Assembly (NCBI RefSeq): GCF_043951865.1 | Contig: NZ_JBINJF010000024.1 | Span: 1 to 64,000 of the forward strand | Reading direction: 5' to 3' | Source: JAMQKA01 sp043951865 | Lineage (GTDB): Bacteria; Bacteroidota; Rhodothermia; Balneolales; Balneolaceae | DNA: 64,000 nt | In this document: in pieces, positions 56,519 through 64,000 of the stretch | How the letters are laid out: each line of letters opens with the position of its first letter | Position numbering within the stretch: position 1 is the first letter of the stretch | The notes under the pieces: generated by a model | Told to the model about the DNA's origin: nothing | What the model saw: the letters and a program-made list of their open reading frames with translations, nothing else | Databases searched by the model: none | Program-made: the position numbers and the translations under genes

Positions 56519-57103
56519 CTATGTAAGCTGTTTCCAAACCTGTTGTGCCTGCCAGATGTGACGGCGTTGGTGAACCTCGGCCACGGCAAAACTCTCCGAA
56601 AGGGTCATTCGGACAAATTTGAGAAGGGGATTGGAGACTTTGATTTTGTTTAGGTCTACCGAGTTGACCCAGGCAGTTGTCAGCTCATCGATAAAGGCAT
56701 CCTGCAGGTGTACAAAACGATCCAGTACCGGTTGTTTTTTTAGTCGCGCTTTGGATGCCGGAGAGAAAGGTTTTACGGTTTTCATCTTCAGCCGGTATGG
56801 TGGGGCGAACAGTTTGATAACCCCTTTCCAGAGCAGCCGGGGCGGAAAAGGCCGCTCTTCATTTTCTGCGGAAGAGGTCGGCGCGGTAGCCAGCCCGTCG
56901 CGAATATTTTCCAAATATATCTCCCCGAATTCATTAAGGTGGCTGTAACACTCGGCGATGCTCCATCGGTCTTCAGCCGGCCGCTGTATAAAGAGCGGCT
57001 CGCTTATCGGCTGACAAAATGAAATGGCCCGGTCCCGCGCATCGGAAAACCGGGTTATATACCATTGAATCGTATATTCTTTTACGCCGGGAAGATTCGC
57101 CAT
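56519..57103 (-). CDS. DinB superfamily protein
   Basis: 194 residues with RWSIAECYSHLNEFGE and VAEVHQRRHIWQAQQVW, the two histidine-bearing helices of the DinB fold (metal or thiol-dependent enzymes of unknown substrate). In some bacteria such proteins use bacillithiol or mycothiol. The bacilliredoxin at 46609 makes bacillithiol a candidate cofactor, by inference. Confidence 0.85.
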   Translation of the reverse strand: MANLPGVKEYTIQWYITRFSDARDRAISFCQPISEPLFIQRPAEDRWSIAECYSHLNEFGEIYLENIRDGLATAPTSSAENEERPFPPRLLWKGVIKLFAPPYRLKMKTVKPFSPASKARLKKQPVLDRFVHLQDAFIDELTTAWVNSVDLNKIKVSNPLLKFVRMTLSESFAVAEVHQRRHIWQAQQVWKQLT

Positions 57104-57164
57104 ACCTGAATAATTTTATATCCTGTCTTTGTGCCTAAAACCAAAGAGAGCCTTCAATAAACAG

Positions 57165-57260
57165 ATTCTTGTTGAGGATCAATCTTTGAAAAAAATCAAA
57201 ATAGTAGTTTATATCTCATAAAAGAGGATTTCAAATTCGTAAAACCCGAAGGGGTAAAAA
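57165..57260. repeat. repeat family C, decayed copy 3
   Basis: A block with GTAGTTTATATCTCATAAAA then GAGGATTTCAAATTCG matches the centre of C copies 1 and 2 at lower identity. Ends are not recognisable. Confidence 0.55.
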
Positions 57261-57369
57261 CCAAGTCAGCCCATCTGCATCCTTGCTGAGTGTCTGATAA
57301 ATTCAACTGAAGATCGCAAAAAGAATATGGGTACAGATCACTGCACCATGTTGTATATTGAGTTTTTTA

Positions 57370-58473
57370 TCACTCAAAGGTGCTTTTTATCCTCATAATC
57401 CGTTTGTACGAGTCTTCAATAGTTGTCCTGGAAATTTCTCCCCGTTCCACCATGCGACTGATGACAGAGATTGCCCGTTCGGCAATATCTTCCTCAAAAA
57501 CGGAATTGTTGGCAAACACCAGGATATCTACACCGGCGTTGATGGCCTGTTTCAAAGCGGTTTCAAGTCCGTATTGAGAACGTATCGCCTGCATCTGCAT
57601 GTCATCGGAGAAGATCAATCCCTCGAAACTGAGGCGATCTCTCAGCAGCTCGTCAAGTACCGGGCTGGAAAGAGTGGCCGGGTAGGTGGAGTCGAGTTTG
57701 GCATTAAATACATGAGCAGTCATTACCGCCGGTATGGAGTCGCTGGCGATCAGGTTCGCATACGGCTTGAGCTCCACTTGTTGCCAGGTCTCCGTGACAT
57801 CCGCGATCCCTTTGTGGGAATCGTTCCAGGCGCTGCCGTGGCCCGGAAAATGTTTTAGTACCGGAATGACGCCAGCCTTGAGGTGCTCTCTTGCGACAAT
57901 GCGTGCGTGCGTTGTCACGACTTCAGGGTCGGCAGAGTAGCTGCGATCGAGCTTGCCGATGACGGGATTTTCGGGATTGGTGTTCAGGTCTACAACCGGT
58001 GCAAAATTGACGTTGAACCCCTGCTGATCCAGCAGCCGGGCCTGTTGGGTTGCATGGAGTTGGGTGGTATCTGGGTTGTTAACCGTACCCAAATAGTGAG
58101 CCGATACTGTTTGGGGGAACCCGAACCTGGGCTTCAGGCGGACCACTTGTCCGCCTTCCTGGTCAATACCGATAAAGAGGGGAGTCGAGGCCAAATGTTG
58201 GAGCTGCTCGGTCAGTCTTTTCACCTGGTCGGCTGACTGAATATTGCGCAGGGGGTGCTGGGAGGGGACGTCGTAATCAAAGAGGATGACACCCCCAATG
58301 TTACGGTCGCGGATGTCTTCGACAATCGGGTTTCCGGCATCGATTTCGGTTCCGCGGAATCCAACCATCAGCATCTGCCCGATTTTGTTCTCGAGGGAGA
58401 CTTCGCCTGCGGGCTGGGCGCAGCCGGAAGCAGAAAACGATATAACCAGCAACATTCCAAAAAGTATTCTCAT
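57370..58473 (-). CDS. nagZ: glycoside hydrolase family 3 beta-N-acetylhexosaminidase
   Basis: 367 residues, a lipoprotein by its N-terminus (VISFSASGC lipobox). GH3 motifs: FIGIDQEGGQVVRL, KHFPGHG with DSHKG, and FSDDMQM carrying the nucleophile Asp. NagZ cleaves beta-linked GlcNAc from muropeptides, and lipoprotein forms act outside the cytoplasm. It is preceded by the TlpA gene with a 54-bp gap. Confidence 0.92.
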   Translation of the reverse strand: MRILFGMLLVISFSASGCAQPAGEVSLENKIGQMLMVGFRGTEIDAGNPIVEDIRDRNIGGVILFDYDVPSQHPLRNIQSADQVKRLTEQLQHLASTPLFIGIDQEGGQVVRLKPRFGFPQTVSAHYLGTVNNPDTTQLHATQQARLLDQQGFNVNFAPVVDLNTNPENPVIGKLDRSYSADPEVVTTHARIVAREHLKAGVIPVLKHFPGHGSAWNDSHKGIADVTETWQQVELKPYANLIASDSIPAVMTAHVFNAKLDSTYPATLSSPVLDELLRDRLSFEGLIFSDDMQMQAIRSQYGLETALKQAINAGVDILVFANNSVFEEDIAERAISVISRMVERGEISRTTIEDSYKRIMRIKSTFE

Positions 58474-58527
58474 CAGCAGGTATTTATCGATTGTGATTTC
58501 AGGGTTTCCTCCCGTAGCAAAAGAGTC

Positions 58528-59976
58528 TCAGGTTTCGTCCTCCCTCGTAATCAGGCTGTCCAGTACCTGTTCGAGATTAAAAGAGGGACGGACATCATTG
58601 TATCGTTCAATATTTCCCTCCCGGTCCACGAGTATATAGAACGGGATGCCACCACCGCGGTATTTTTTAAAAGTCTCTTGCTCAAATCCATTACCTCCGT
58701 AAAGCTGAACCCAGGGATTCTGAAACCGTTGCAGGGCCCGCCGCCAGGTGAGGCTGTCTTCTTCAATGGAGATCGCCACAATTTCAAAATCATCACGCGA
58801 ATATTTTTGATAGAGTTCCCGCATGTGGGGGAACTCATCCAGGCACGGGATGCACCAGGCGGCCCAGAAATCCAGCAACAGGTATCTTCCTTTGAAATCT
58901 TCCAGTTCTATAATGTTGCCTTCCTGGCTGGGCAGGGCGAAGGGAACGGCCGGCTGACCAGGGGAGACGCTTTTTACCTGGTTATAGAACTCCGTGAGGA
59001 ACGACACGTATGCAGGGAAATCCTGGTATTCCTGCAGGAACTGGTTGTAGCTGGGTTCAGCCACTTCGGGAGAGATCTCCCCGATCCGTTCCGCTATGAG
59101 GTGCATCCTGGCGTACGCTTTTGCCCTTCGTCCATCGATATGCTTGAGAACCGAGGTCCGGGCAGAGTCCATTGTTTCATACCCGAGCCGCTTTACGTCA
59201 TACTGCATCAGGTCCTGTCCATACTTCTCCTCCAGGCGTTCCTCGACTCCAAATGTATTTGCATAGGCGTTGGTAAAGTCCCTGATTCCCGCCCGTTGAT
59301 TTTTTAATACCTTGTAGCTGAAAAAATTAAGTTTTTCAGCCTTTTCCATCACCTCTTTGCGATGTTGCCGGGGATTGAGACCGGGCTGGCCCCACCGGTG
59401 GGTGATCGACTCCAGACTTTTAACCAGGTATTCCCCGATGGTTTTATGGTAGTAAATTTCGAGGGGAGTATCGCCCAGGTGTCGTTTAGCTACCGATATT
59501 CTGTTTTTATAGAGCTCAATGACATCGGTTTGTTCTCCATTTCGGAAGGCGGGCAGCTCTTCTTCAATAGAGTTCATGATTTTAGTATCCTCAGATCGAT
59601 ACTGGCTGTACATTTCGTCCCATTCCCTGGGATAACCTTCCACGGTTACGGAGTCGGGAAACCAGGCGCGCCGTATCGTCAAATGCACCTGTTGGCCCGG
59701 CTGCACCACCACCGGGTATCGGGTGTCATCAATTACGAAAAAAGCGATCTCCGTGGAATCGGCAGGAATGGAGGTGCCGAATGTTCCATCCTCGTCCGGA
59801 GTTACGGGAAAGATCTTTTTGGGTGCATACTTGTAGTGGAGGGGAGGCTTTTCAATATAAATTTCGGATGATCCGACATAGTCCAGCGTACCCGTGACCG
59901 AAGCCTGGTCTGCTTTGGAACAATAGATACATAAGGAGAGCACTGCTGTTAAAAACCAAACTCCAAGAGGCTTCAT
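58528..59976 (-). CDS. TlpA-type thioredoxin-domain lipoprotein
   Basis: 482 residues. The N-terminus ends LCIYC, probably a lipobox, followed by a region of unknown fold (about 25-330) and a C-terminal thioredoxin-like domain (about 340-475) with DFWAAWCIPC (CxxC near 372). Bacteroidota have many such proteins in the periplasm, where they reduce cytochromes or other disulfides. It forms an operon with nagZ. Confidence 0.88.
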   Translation of the reverse strand: MKPLGVWFLTAVLSLCIYCSKADQASVTGTLDYVGSSEIYIEKPPLHYKYAPKKIFPVTPDEDGTFGTSIPADSTEIAFFVIDDTRYPVVVQPGQQVHLTIRRAWFPDSVTVEGYPREWDEMYSQYRSEDTKIMNSIEEELPAFRNGEQTDVIELYKNRISVAKRHLGDTPLEIYYHKTIGEYLVKSLESITHRWGQPGLNPRQHRKEVMEKAEKLNFFSYKVLKNQRAGIRDFTNAYANTFGVEERLEEKYGQDLMQYDVKRLGYETMDSARTSVLKHIDGRRAKAYARMHLIAERIGEISPEVAEPSYNQFLQEYQDFPAYVSFLTEFYNQVKSVSPGQPAVPFALPSQEGNIIELEDFKGRYLLLDFWAAWCIPCLDEFPHMRELYQKYSRDDFEIVAISIEEDSLTWRRALQRFQNPWVQLYGGNGFEQETFKKYRGGGIPFYILVDREGNIERYNDVRPSFNLEQVLDSLITREDET

Positions 59977-60591
59977 AGGCTAAAAATGGTTTAGTTGACT
60001 ATATGCGAGGATTTACCATGTCGCGAGTTTATCCTGCTGCAGTTCGCGGGATTCATATCCCCCTGCTGAGAGACAAACCCTTCCATTCAGACGGTTGTAC
60101 TGGCGGAGCCCAGATTTTTAAAGTCTGCTGTTGTAAAGAAATAAAAATATTGATAAGGGATACAATAGTTAACAAATATTTACCACCGGAGTGATAATAT
60201 CGGGTTACCGGGGCGGGGAGATTGTATATTCGGCAGGTATCACGCGTCCTTGGCATGCTCTCCAGAAATGTTTCAATCTGAAAGGTACGGGATTGCTGAC
60301 CAGAAGCTTCCATAGTGGGAATAAATGAGGGGAGATCAAAGATTTTTTTGTAACACTTTGCGGGGTAGGTACTCTTATAGTTGGAAATGGGAGAAAAAAG
60401 ATATTCATCTAGATAAGAGCTTGATTGTCTATAGCCTTAAATAATTTTGCTATAGTATTTAATCTCAAAGAGCATATATTTTTTCTTCTGGCATTTCAAT
60501 CTTAATATTAAATATCTTTAATATTAAAGTATTGAAACGAGAGTTTGTTATTTTATTTAAAAGCTAATGGTAAACTTTAACAGCAAGGCAG
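59977..60591. other. intergenic region upstream of the TPR gene
   Basis: About 615 bp with no gene. It contains a 44-bp palindrome at 60494-60537, just before the TPR gene. The rest is unassigned. Confidence 0.4.
60494..60537. promoter_or_regulatory. large palindrome upstream of the TPR gene
   Basis: Outer TTTCAAT and ATTGAAA enclose two AATATT-centred palindromes, TTAATATTAA and TTTAATATTAAA. The whole could be an operator for a dimeric regulator pair or a strong hairpin. It ends 54 bp before the start codon. Confidence 0.55.
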
Positions 60592-61329
60592 ATGATTGAG
60601 AGTCATAAAAATAGAGATCTTGAAGAGAAAATTGATCAGTATGTAAATGGTCAGCTTTCTTCTGATGAGATTGACGAGTTATGGGCAGAACTAATACAGA
60701 ATGGTGATCAGCTTGATTACCTTAAAACGGTAGCCAATACCAAGGCCGTGATTGAATCTGAACGGGAAGGTGCTGCCACCATCCTTGGCATGGACAGGGC
60801 GTGGTCGTATGCTGCAGCAGCCGTGGTTGTACTGCTGGTAAGCGTCTTGGCCGTTATCAATATGCCGGAATTCCAGTCCGCGGAAACTGTAGAACCGATC
60901 ACAAGCATAGAGCTGGACTACTACCGGTCTGAAGATGGCGTAATGGAGCCCAATTCTGAGCAGGGCGTAATGAAGGATGCGCTGGCCCTGGCCAACAGGG
61001 GGAATACGGCAGAAGCAATACAGATGCTGGAACAGGAATTGGAATCGGCAGATGATCCCGCATGGTCCGCGAAACTGCATCTGAATATTGGGTCTCTTTA
61101 TTATAACGATGGCAGCTACGATCAGGCGATCCGAAATTTTCAGCACGTTGTTGAAAAGCAGGCCGTTGATGCACTAACCCGCGAAAAGGGCTACTGGTAC
61201 CTGGGTAACGCGTATTTTCAGCTCAACCAGCTGGACAAAGCCCGGCAAGCAATTCAGAACGCGTATGAACTGAATGGCGCATACCGCCGCGTGGCCAAGC
61301 ATTATCTGAGTGCACTGGCGACCGAATAG
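60592..61329 (+). CDS. membrane TPR protein with anti-sigma-like N-terminus
   Basis: 245 residues. N-terminal charged helices (LEEKIDQYVNGQLSSDEIDE, about 10-60), one TM helix near 70-87, and C-terminal TPR-like repeats (LHLNIGSLYYNDGSYDQAIR, and GYWYLGNAYFQLNQLDKA). In Bacteroidota this plan, a zinc-less anti-sigma-type head with TPRs, occurs beside ECF sigma and CHAT genes. Here the convergent neighbour is a CHAT protein. Function unknown. Confidence 0.7.
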   Translation: MIESHKNRDLEEKIDQYVNGQLSSDEIDELWAELIQNGDQLDYLKTVANTKAVIESEREGAATILGMDRAWSYAAAAVVVLLVSVLAVINMPEFQSAETVEPITSIELDYYRSEDGVMEPNSEQGVMKDALALANRGNTAEAIQMLEQELESADDPAWSAKLHLNIGSLYYNDGSYDQAIRNFQHVVEKQAVDALTREKGYWYLGNAYFQLNQLDKARQAIQNAYELNGAYRRVAKHYLSALATE

Positions 61330-61371
61330 CAGTATTCTTGATCATATAAGATACACGTACAAACATATTGG

Positions 61372-61408
61372 AAAAGGCCCGGTAACAGATTTGCTGCCGG
61401 GCTTTTTT
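61372..61408. terminator. bidirectional terminator between the TPR and CHAT genes
   Basis: Stem GGCCCGG/CCGGGC with A and T tracts on both sides, between convergent genes. Confidence 0.85.
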
Positions 61409-61415
61409 ATGGAGG

Positions 61416-64000
61416 TTATTCCCGTTTATTTCCGGTTGGTATGTTTTGCTGTTGTGCCATATATGACAAACTGACCATAACAATCAGGTAGAGCATAAAA
61501 CCGGAGGCCACATAGATGTTTGAGCTCTGCATTGGCTTCACTACCGCCTGGCTGCTGCCAATAAGCATGTAGGGCCCCCAGTAATGGGGGTTGGCATTCT
61601 TTTGTTTCAGGAAATACACTTTGGCTTTTCTCAGTGCTTCCGATTTGGAGTCCCCATCGTTCAACGCCCTGTAAAACCGGGTGGCAAAATCGGAAGCCAT
61701 CATGTCATTGACTGACCAGAGGTTCAGTACGAGACTCTCCGCCCCGGCGTACCGAAGCGCGCGACTAATACCCACAATGCCGGACCCTTGCAGGTAGGAA
61801 CCTGAACCGGATTCACAGGAGTTCAGCATAATAAGGTCATTGGTGAGGTTCATCTCAAAAAGTTCATAGGCAAAAATTTGGCTGTTAAACTGTTCCGTTT
61901 CCGTTTGACCGGCGGGACTGCTCATGTAAATGCGCGAAAAAAGCGGGTCCTGTTCCGAGACTGTACTGTGCGTTGCCAGGTGAAGAATGCGCGCTTTGGG
62001 TGCGGCTGCCCGGAAGGCCTCTTCGGTAGACTGCTCCTCCAGGATCGTTCTGTGGTCCTCCAGGTTGGTCAGCTCCCGGGATATCTGGAGAATCTCGCGG
62101 CGTGCGTAGGGCAGGGGCATCAGTTCTGATCCCGCATTGTTGAATTCGCTTATTCCGAATCCCACGTAGTCCCAGTTGAATGATTTATCGGGCTGCGCTC
62201 CATGTACAAATTCATTGAGGGAGGTCAGGTATTCAGTGCGATATTGTTCAATGAAATATGTGGGTTCCCCGTAACTGTAATGTGATGACGGGGGAGTCAG
62301 GGGAAGAATATCCATCGGAAGCTGAAAGAGGTAGCTGTCGGGTATCAGGATGACATTTTCTATGGATGAGGCCAGTTCCGAAATATTTAGCTTTTTCCCG
62401 AGTCGGTACAGCTTGTTCAGGTCCGTTTCTCCGGTCGAAAGCGCTTGGATCGACTGGTCAAAAAGGCCCCGGGTCTGTTCATCCAGATCAACCTTGTGGA
62501 AATCAATGTTTCGTTTTGTGATGCTGGCCAGATAGTAGGTCTCCTCGAGTTCGGTGATATGCAGGATCAGGTCGTTGGAGGAGAGCTGCCGCTGAACCTG
62601 GTGCATATTTATGGTCGGCTTGTCGGCATATTGCGTGATTTTTCGATCGAGGGCCCGCTTTTGTGCATTCAAGCGGTCAATTTTATTTTGAATCTGCACG
62701 CGCTCCCTGGAGGAGGCGCTCAGTTTCTGTTTTCGCAGTTGATCCAGGTTGTTGGCAAGCTGCCGGTACTGCGTCAATTCGGACTCATTGAGTTGTTGGG
62801 CTTTAACCATGGGATCCTGGTAAAAGGCGGCATCGTTGATCGTTTTCAACTGGTCCAGTGCCAGGGCCGCTTCACCGGGACGGTCCGTTTCAATAAGCAG
62901 ATCGACAAACAGTTTAAAAGCATCCAGATACTCCTGCTCAATACTCCAAAACCCCGACTGCAGATCCGTGCTGCTCTGTGCCCGCTCTACCACCTGCCGA
63001 ATGGTCGGTTTCAATATTTCATAGGCGCTGTTCGGCTCGCCGGTGGTGATTAAATAGTTCGCTTCGAGCGTTTTTGCTTTTACAATCTGTGCAAAATCGA
63101 GCAGTGAGAGGTCTGAGTTGTTGAGTATGGCTATGACTTCTCCTACTTCAGAAATTTTGTCCAGCTTCAGCAGTATTCTGGCTTCATCGACAAGGGCATG
63201 AAGATACGTTTGAGTATTTTTTTGCGATCTAACAGTCTGTTTGGTACTCCGGTAGATATTTAGTGCCTGCTGAAACTTATTTTGTGTTTCATACAGTCTC
63301 GCTTTTTCGGTTAAAAGCTTAAAATAGAGGTTAAAGTTCTGTTGCCTGTTTATGACCGAATCTGCTTTTTGAAAATAGGTGGCGGCAGAGTCCGGATTCG
63401 ATTTTAAATCCCGGTAGAAAACCCCGAGCGACACAAAGATGGATCCCAGATCTTCAATATTACCATGCCTTTTGGATAGTTTTAGTGCCTCATTAATATA
63501 TCTTAGAGATGAACTTATATCTCCATTTCTGCGATAAAAAATGTGGAGGTTCTGTAATATTTTGAATTGATGTTCATAGTTTTGTTCTTTTTGAGCGAGC
63601 TCTAGTGCCTGAAACTGGATCTCGAGATATTTGTCGAAATTGCCACTTTTAAAGTGGGTGATACTCAGGTTGTGATATAAGCTCGTTTTATTTACAGGGA
63701 TGTTTTCTTCGGTAGCCCTTTTCAAGACTTCCTGAAAAATATCCTGGGCCTGTTGAATTTTCCCTATCTGGTACAGGTACACTCCCTGAGTTTGCATAAT
63801 AGAAAGAAGTTCTTTTTGGGAATTCAAAAAATTGGCCAGTGGAAGGGAGTGATTACGCGATACTTCCAGACTTAGATCGTAACGTCCAATCTGGTACATG
63901 GCAAAATCCAAATTACGAAATACCCGCAGCCTGTCATTTGATAAAGGAAAGAGCTTTTCACGGGTTAAGTCCGAGTAAATAGTATGAATTTTTGAATAGT
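61416..64000 (-). CDS. CHAT-domain TPR protein (5' end beyond window)
   Basis: The frame is open to the right edge, so the start lies outside; at least 860 residues remain. The N-terminal two thirds are TPR repeats (for example YEHQFKILQNLHIFYRRNGD). The C-terminal CHAT caspase-like domain has the catalytic His in ILHLATHS and Cys in LNSCESGSGSYL, then a C-terminal TM helix. CHAT proteases act in signalling and defence. A TTG at 63911 is not the start, because in-frame codons continue upstream. Confidence 0.88.
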   Translation of the reverse strand, partial: YSKIHTIYSDLTREKLFPLSNDRLRVFRNLDFAMYQIGRYDLSLEVSRNHSLPLANFLNSQKELLSIMQTQGVYLYQIGKIQQAQDIFQEVLKRATEENIPVNKTSLYHNLSITHFKSGNFDKYLEIQFQALELAQKEQNYEHQFKILQNLHIFYRRNGDISSSLRYINEALKLSKRHGNIEDLGSIFVSLGVFYRDLKSNPDSAATYFQKADSVINRQQNFNLYFKLLTEKARLYETQNKFQQALNIYRSTKQTVRSQKNTQTYLHALVDEARILLKLDKISEVGEVIAILNNSDLSLLDFAQIVKAKTLEANYLITTGEPNSAYEILKPTIRQVVERAQSSTDLQSGFWSIEQEYLDAFKLFVDLLIETDRPGEAALALDQLKTINDAAFYQDPMVKAQQLNESELTQYRQLANNLDQLRKQKLSASSRERVQIQNKIDRLNAQKRALDRKITQYADKPTINMHQVQRQLSSNDLILHITELEETYYLASITKRNIDFHKVDLDEQTRGLFDQSIQALSTGETDLNKLYRLGKKLNISELASSIENVILIPDSYLFQLPMDILPLTPPSSHYSYGEPTYFIEQYRTEYLTSLNEFVHGAQPDKSFNWDYVGFGISEFNNAGSELMPLPYARREILQISRELTNLEDHRTILEEQSTEEAFRAAAPKARILHLATHSTVSEQDPLFSRIYMSSPAGQTETEQFNSQIFAYELFEMNLTNDLIMLNSCESGSGSYLQGSGIVGISRALRYAGAESLVLNLWSVNDMMASDFATRFYRALNDGDSKSEALRKAKVYFLKQKNANPHYWGPYMLIGSSQAVVKPMQSSNIYVASGFMLYLIVMVSLSYMAQQQNIPTGNKRE

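Noticed and set aside
58255..59307. Plus-strand 350-codon ORF opposite the TlpA and NagZ genes
   Set aside because: Spans two real minus-strand genes in antisense; composition is not protein-like.
63822..63911. TTG 63911 as the start of the CHAT protein
   Set aside because: The frame stays open to the window edge with protein-like sequence, so the true start is outside.

Overview
The window is a chromosomal segment of a Bacteroidota-like bacterium. Gene families (energy-transducer TonB paralogs, CHAT/TPR proteins, a eukaryote-like ProS, RlpA and carotenoid genes), weak Shine-Dalgarno use and a Bacteroidota-type -7 box (TATATTTG, 15963-15970) point to the Rhodothermota/Balneolota side of that group. 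Many proteins are rich in Asp and Glu, which fits a marine or salt-adapted host. This placement is inference; no rRNA gene is present.

Layout. Positions 1-11690 hold the end of tuf, tRNA-Trp, secE-nusG-rplK-rplA-rplJ-rplL and rpoB-rpoC, closed by a strong terminator. Positions 11720-15860 hold a Nudix/DUF1844 pair, a DUF1015-serC pair and a rhomboid protease. At 15987 a complete tRNA-Thr(CGT) marks the left end of an integrated element of about 8.3 kb (16012-24370). It has a 51-bp att duplication, 23-bp integrase arm-type repeats at both ends and a tyrosine recombinase, with every supported gene on the minus strand. It carries HTH regulators, a chain of very small overlapping ORFs, three tandem MKSL-start paralogs, two virion-like proteins and a proteasome-beta-like Ntn-hydrolase. 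I see no capsid, portal or large terminase gene, so it looks like a phage satellite or a reduced prophage.

Positions 24500-36960 hold housekeeping and envelope genes: RlpA, CrtI, a transaldolase, YtxH, three tandem TonB paralogs each with its own terminator, and a proS-PAP2-nnr-vanZ operon. Positions 36967-38439 are a long non-coding stretch with tRNA-Met and three related repeats, two of which look like small RNA genes ending in Rho-independent terminators on the minus strand, just downstream of an orphan LuxR-type response regulator. Positions 39427-52174 hold aspS, a DUF429 gene, an HTTM-like membrane pair, sthA, a Mn-type SOD, a bacilliredoxin, a membrane SpoIIE phosphatase and hflKC. Positions 52636-64000 hold an ABC1 kinase/TetR pair, crtZ with a glycosylasparaginase, DinB, NagZ and TlpA proteins, a TPR membrane protein and a CHAT protein that runs off the right edge.

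Three families of short non-coding repeats with terminal inverted repeats (here A, B and C) lie in intergenic regions, mostly just after stop codons. One A copy sits inside a B copy with a perfect TTTAA target duplication, and one B copy supplies the stop codon of hflC. The items most worth following up are the tRNA-Thr element with its Ntn-hydrolase, the triplicated RNA-like repeats beside the response regulator, and the nested MITE-like families.
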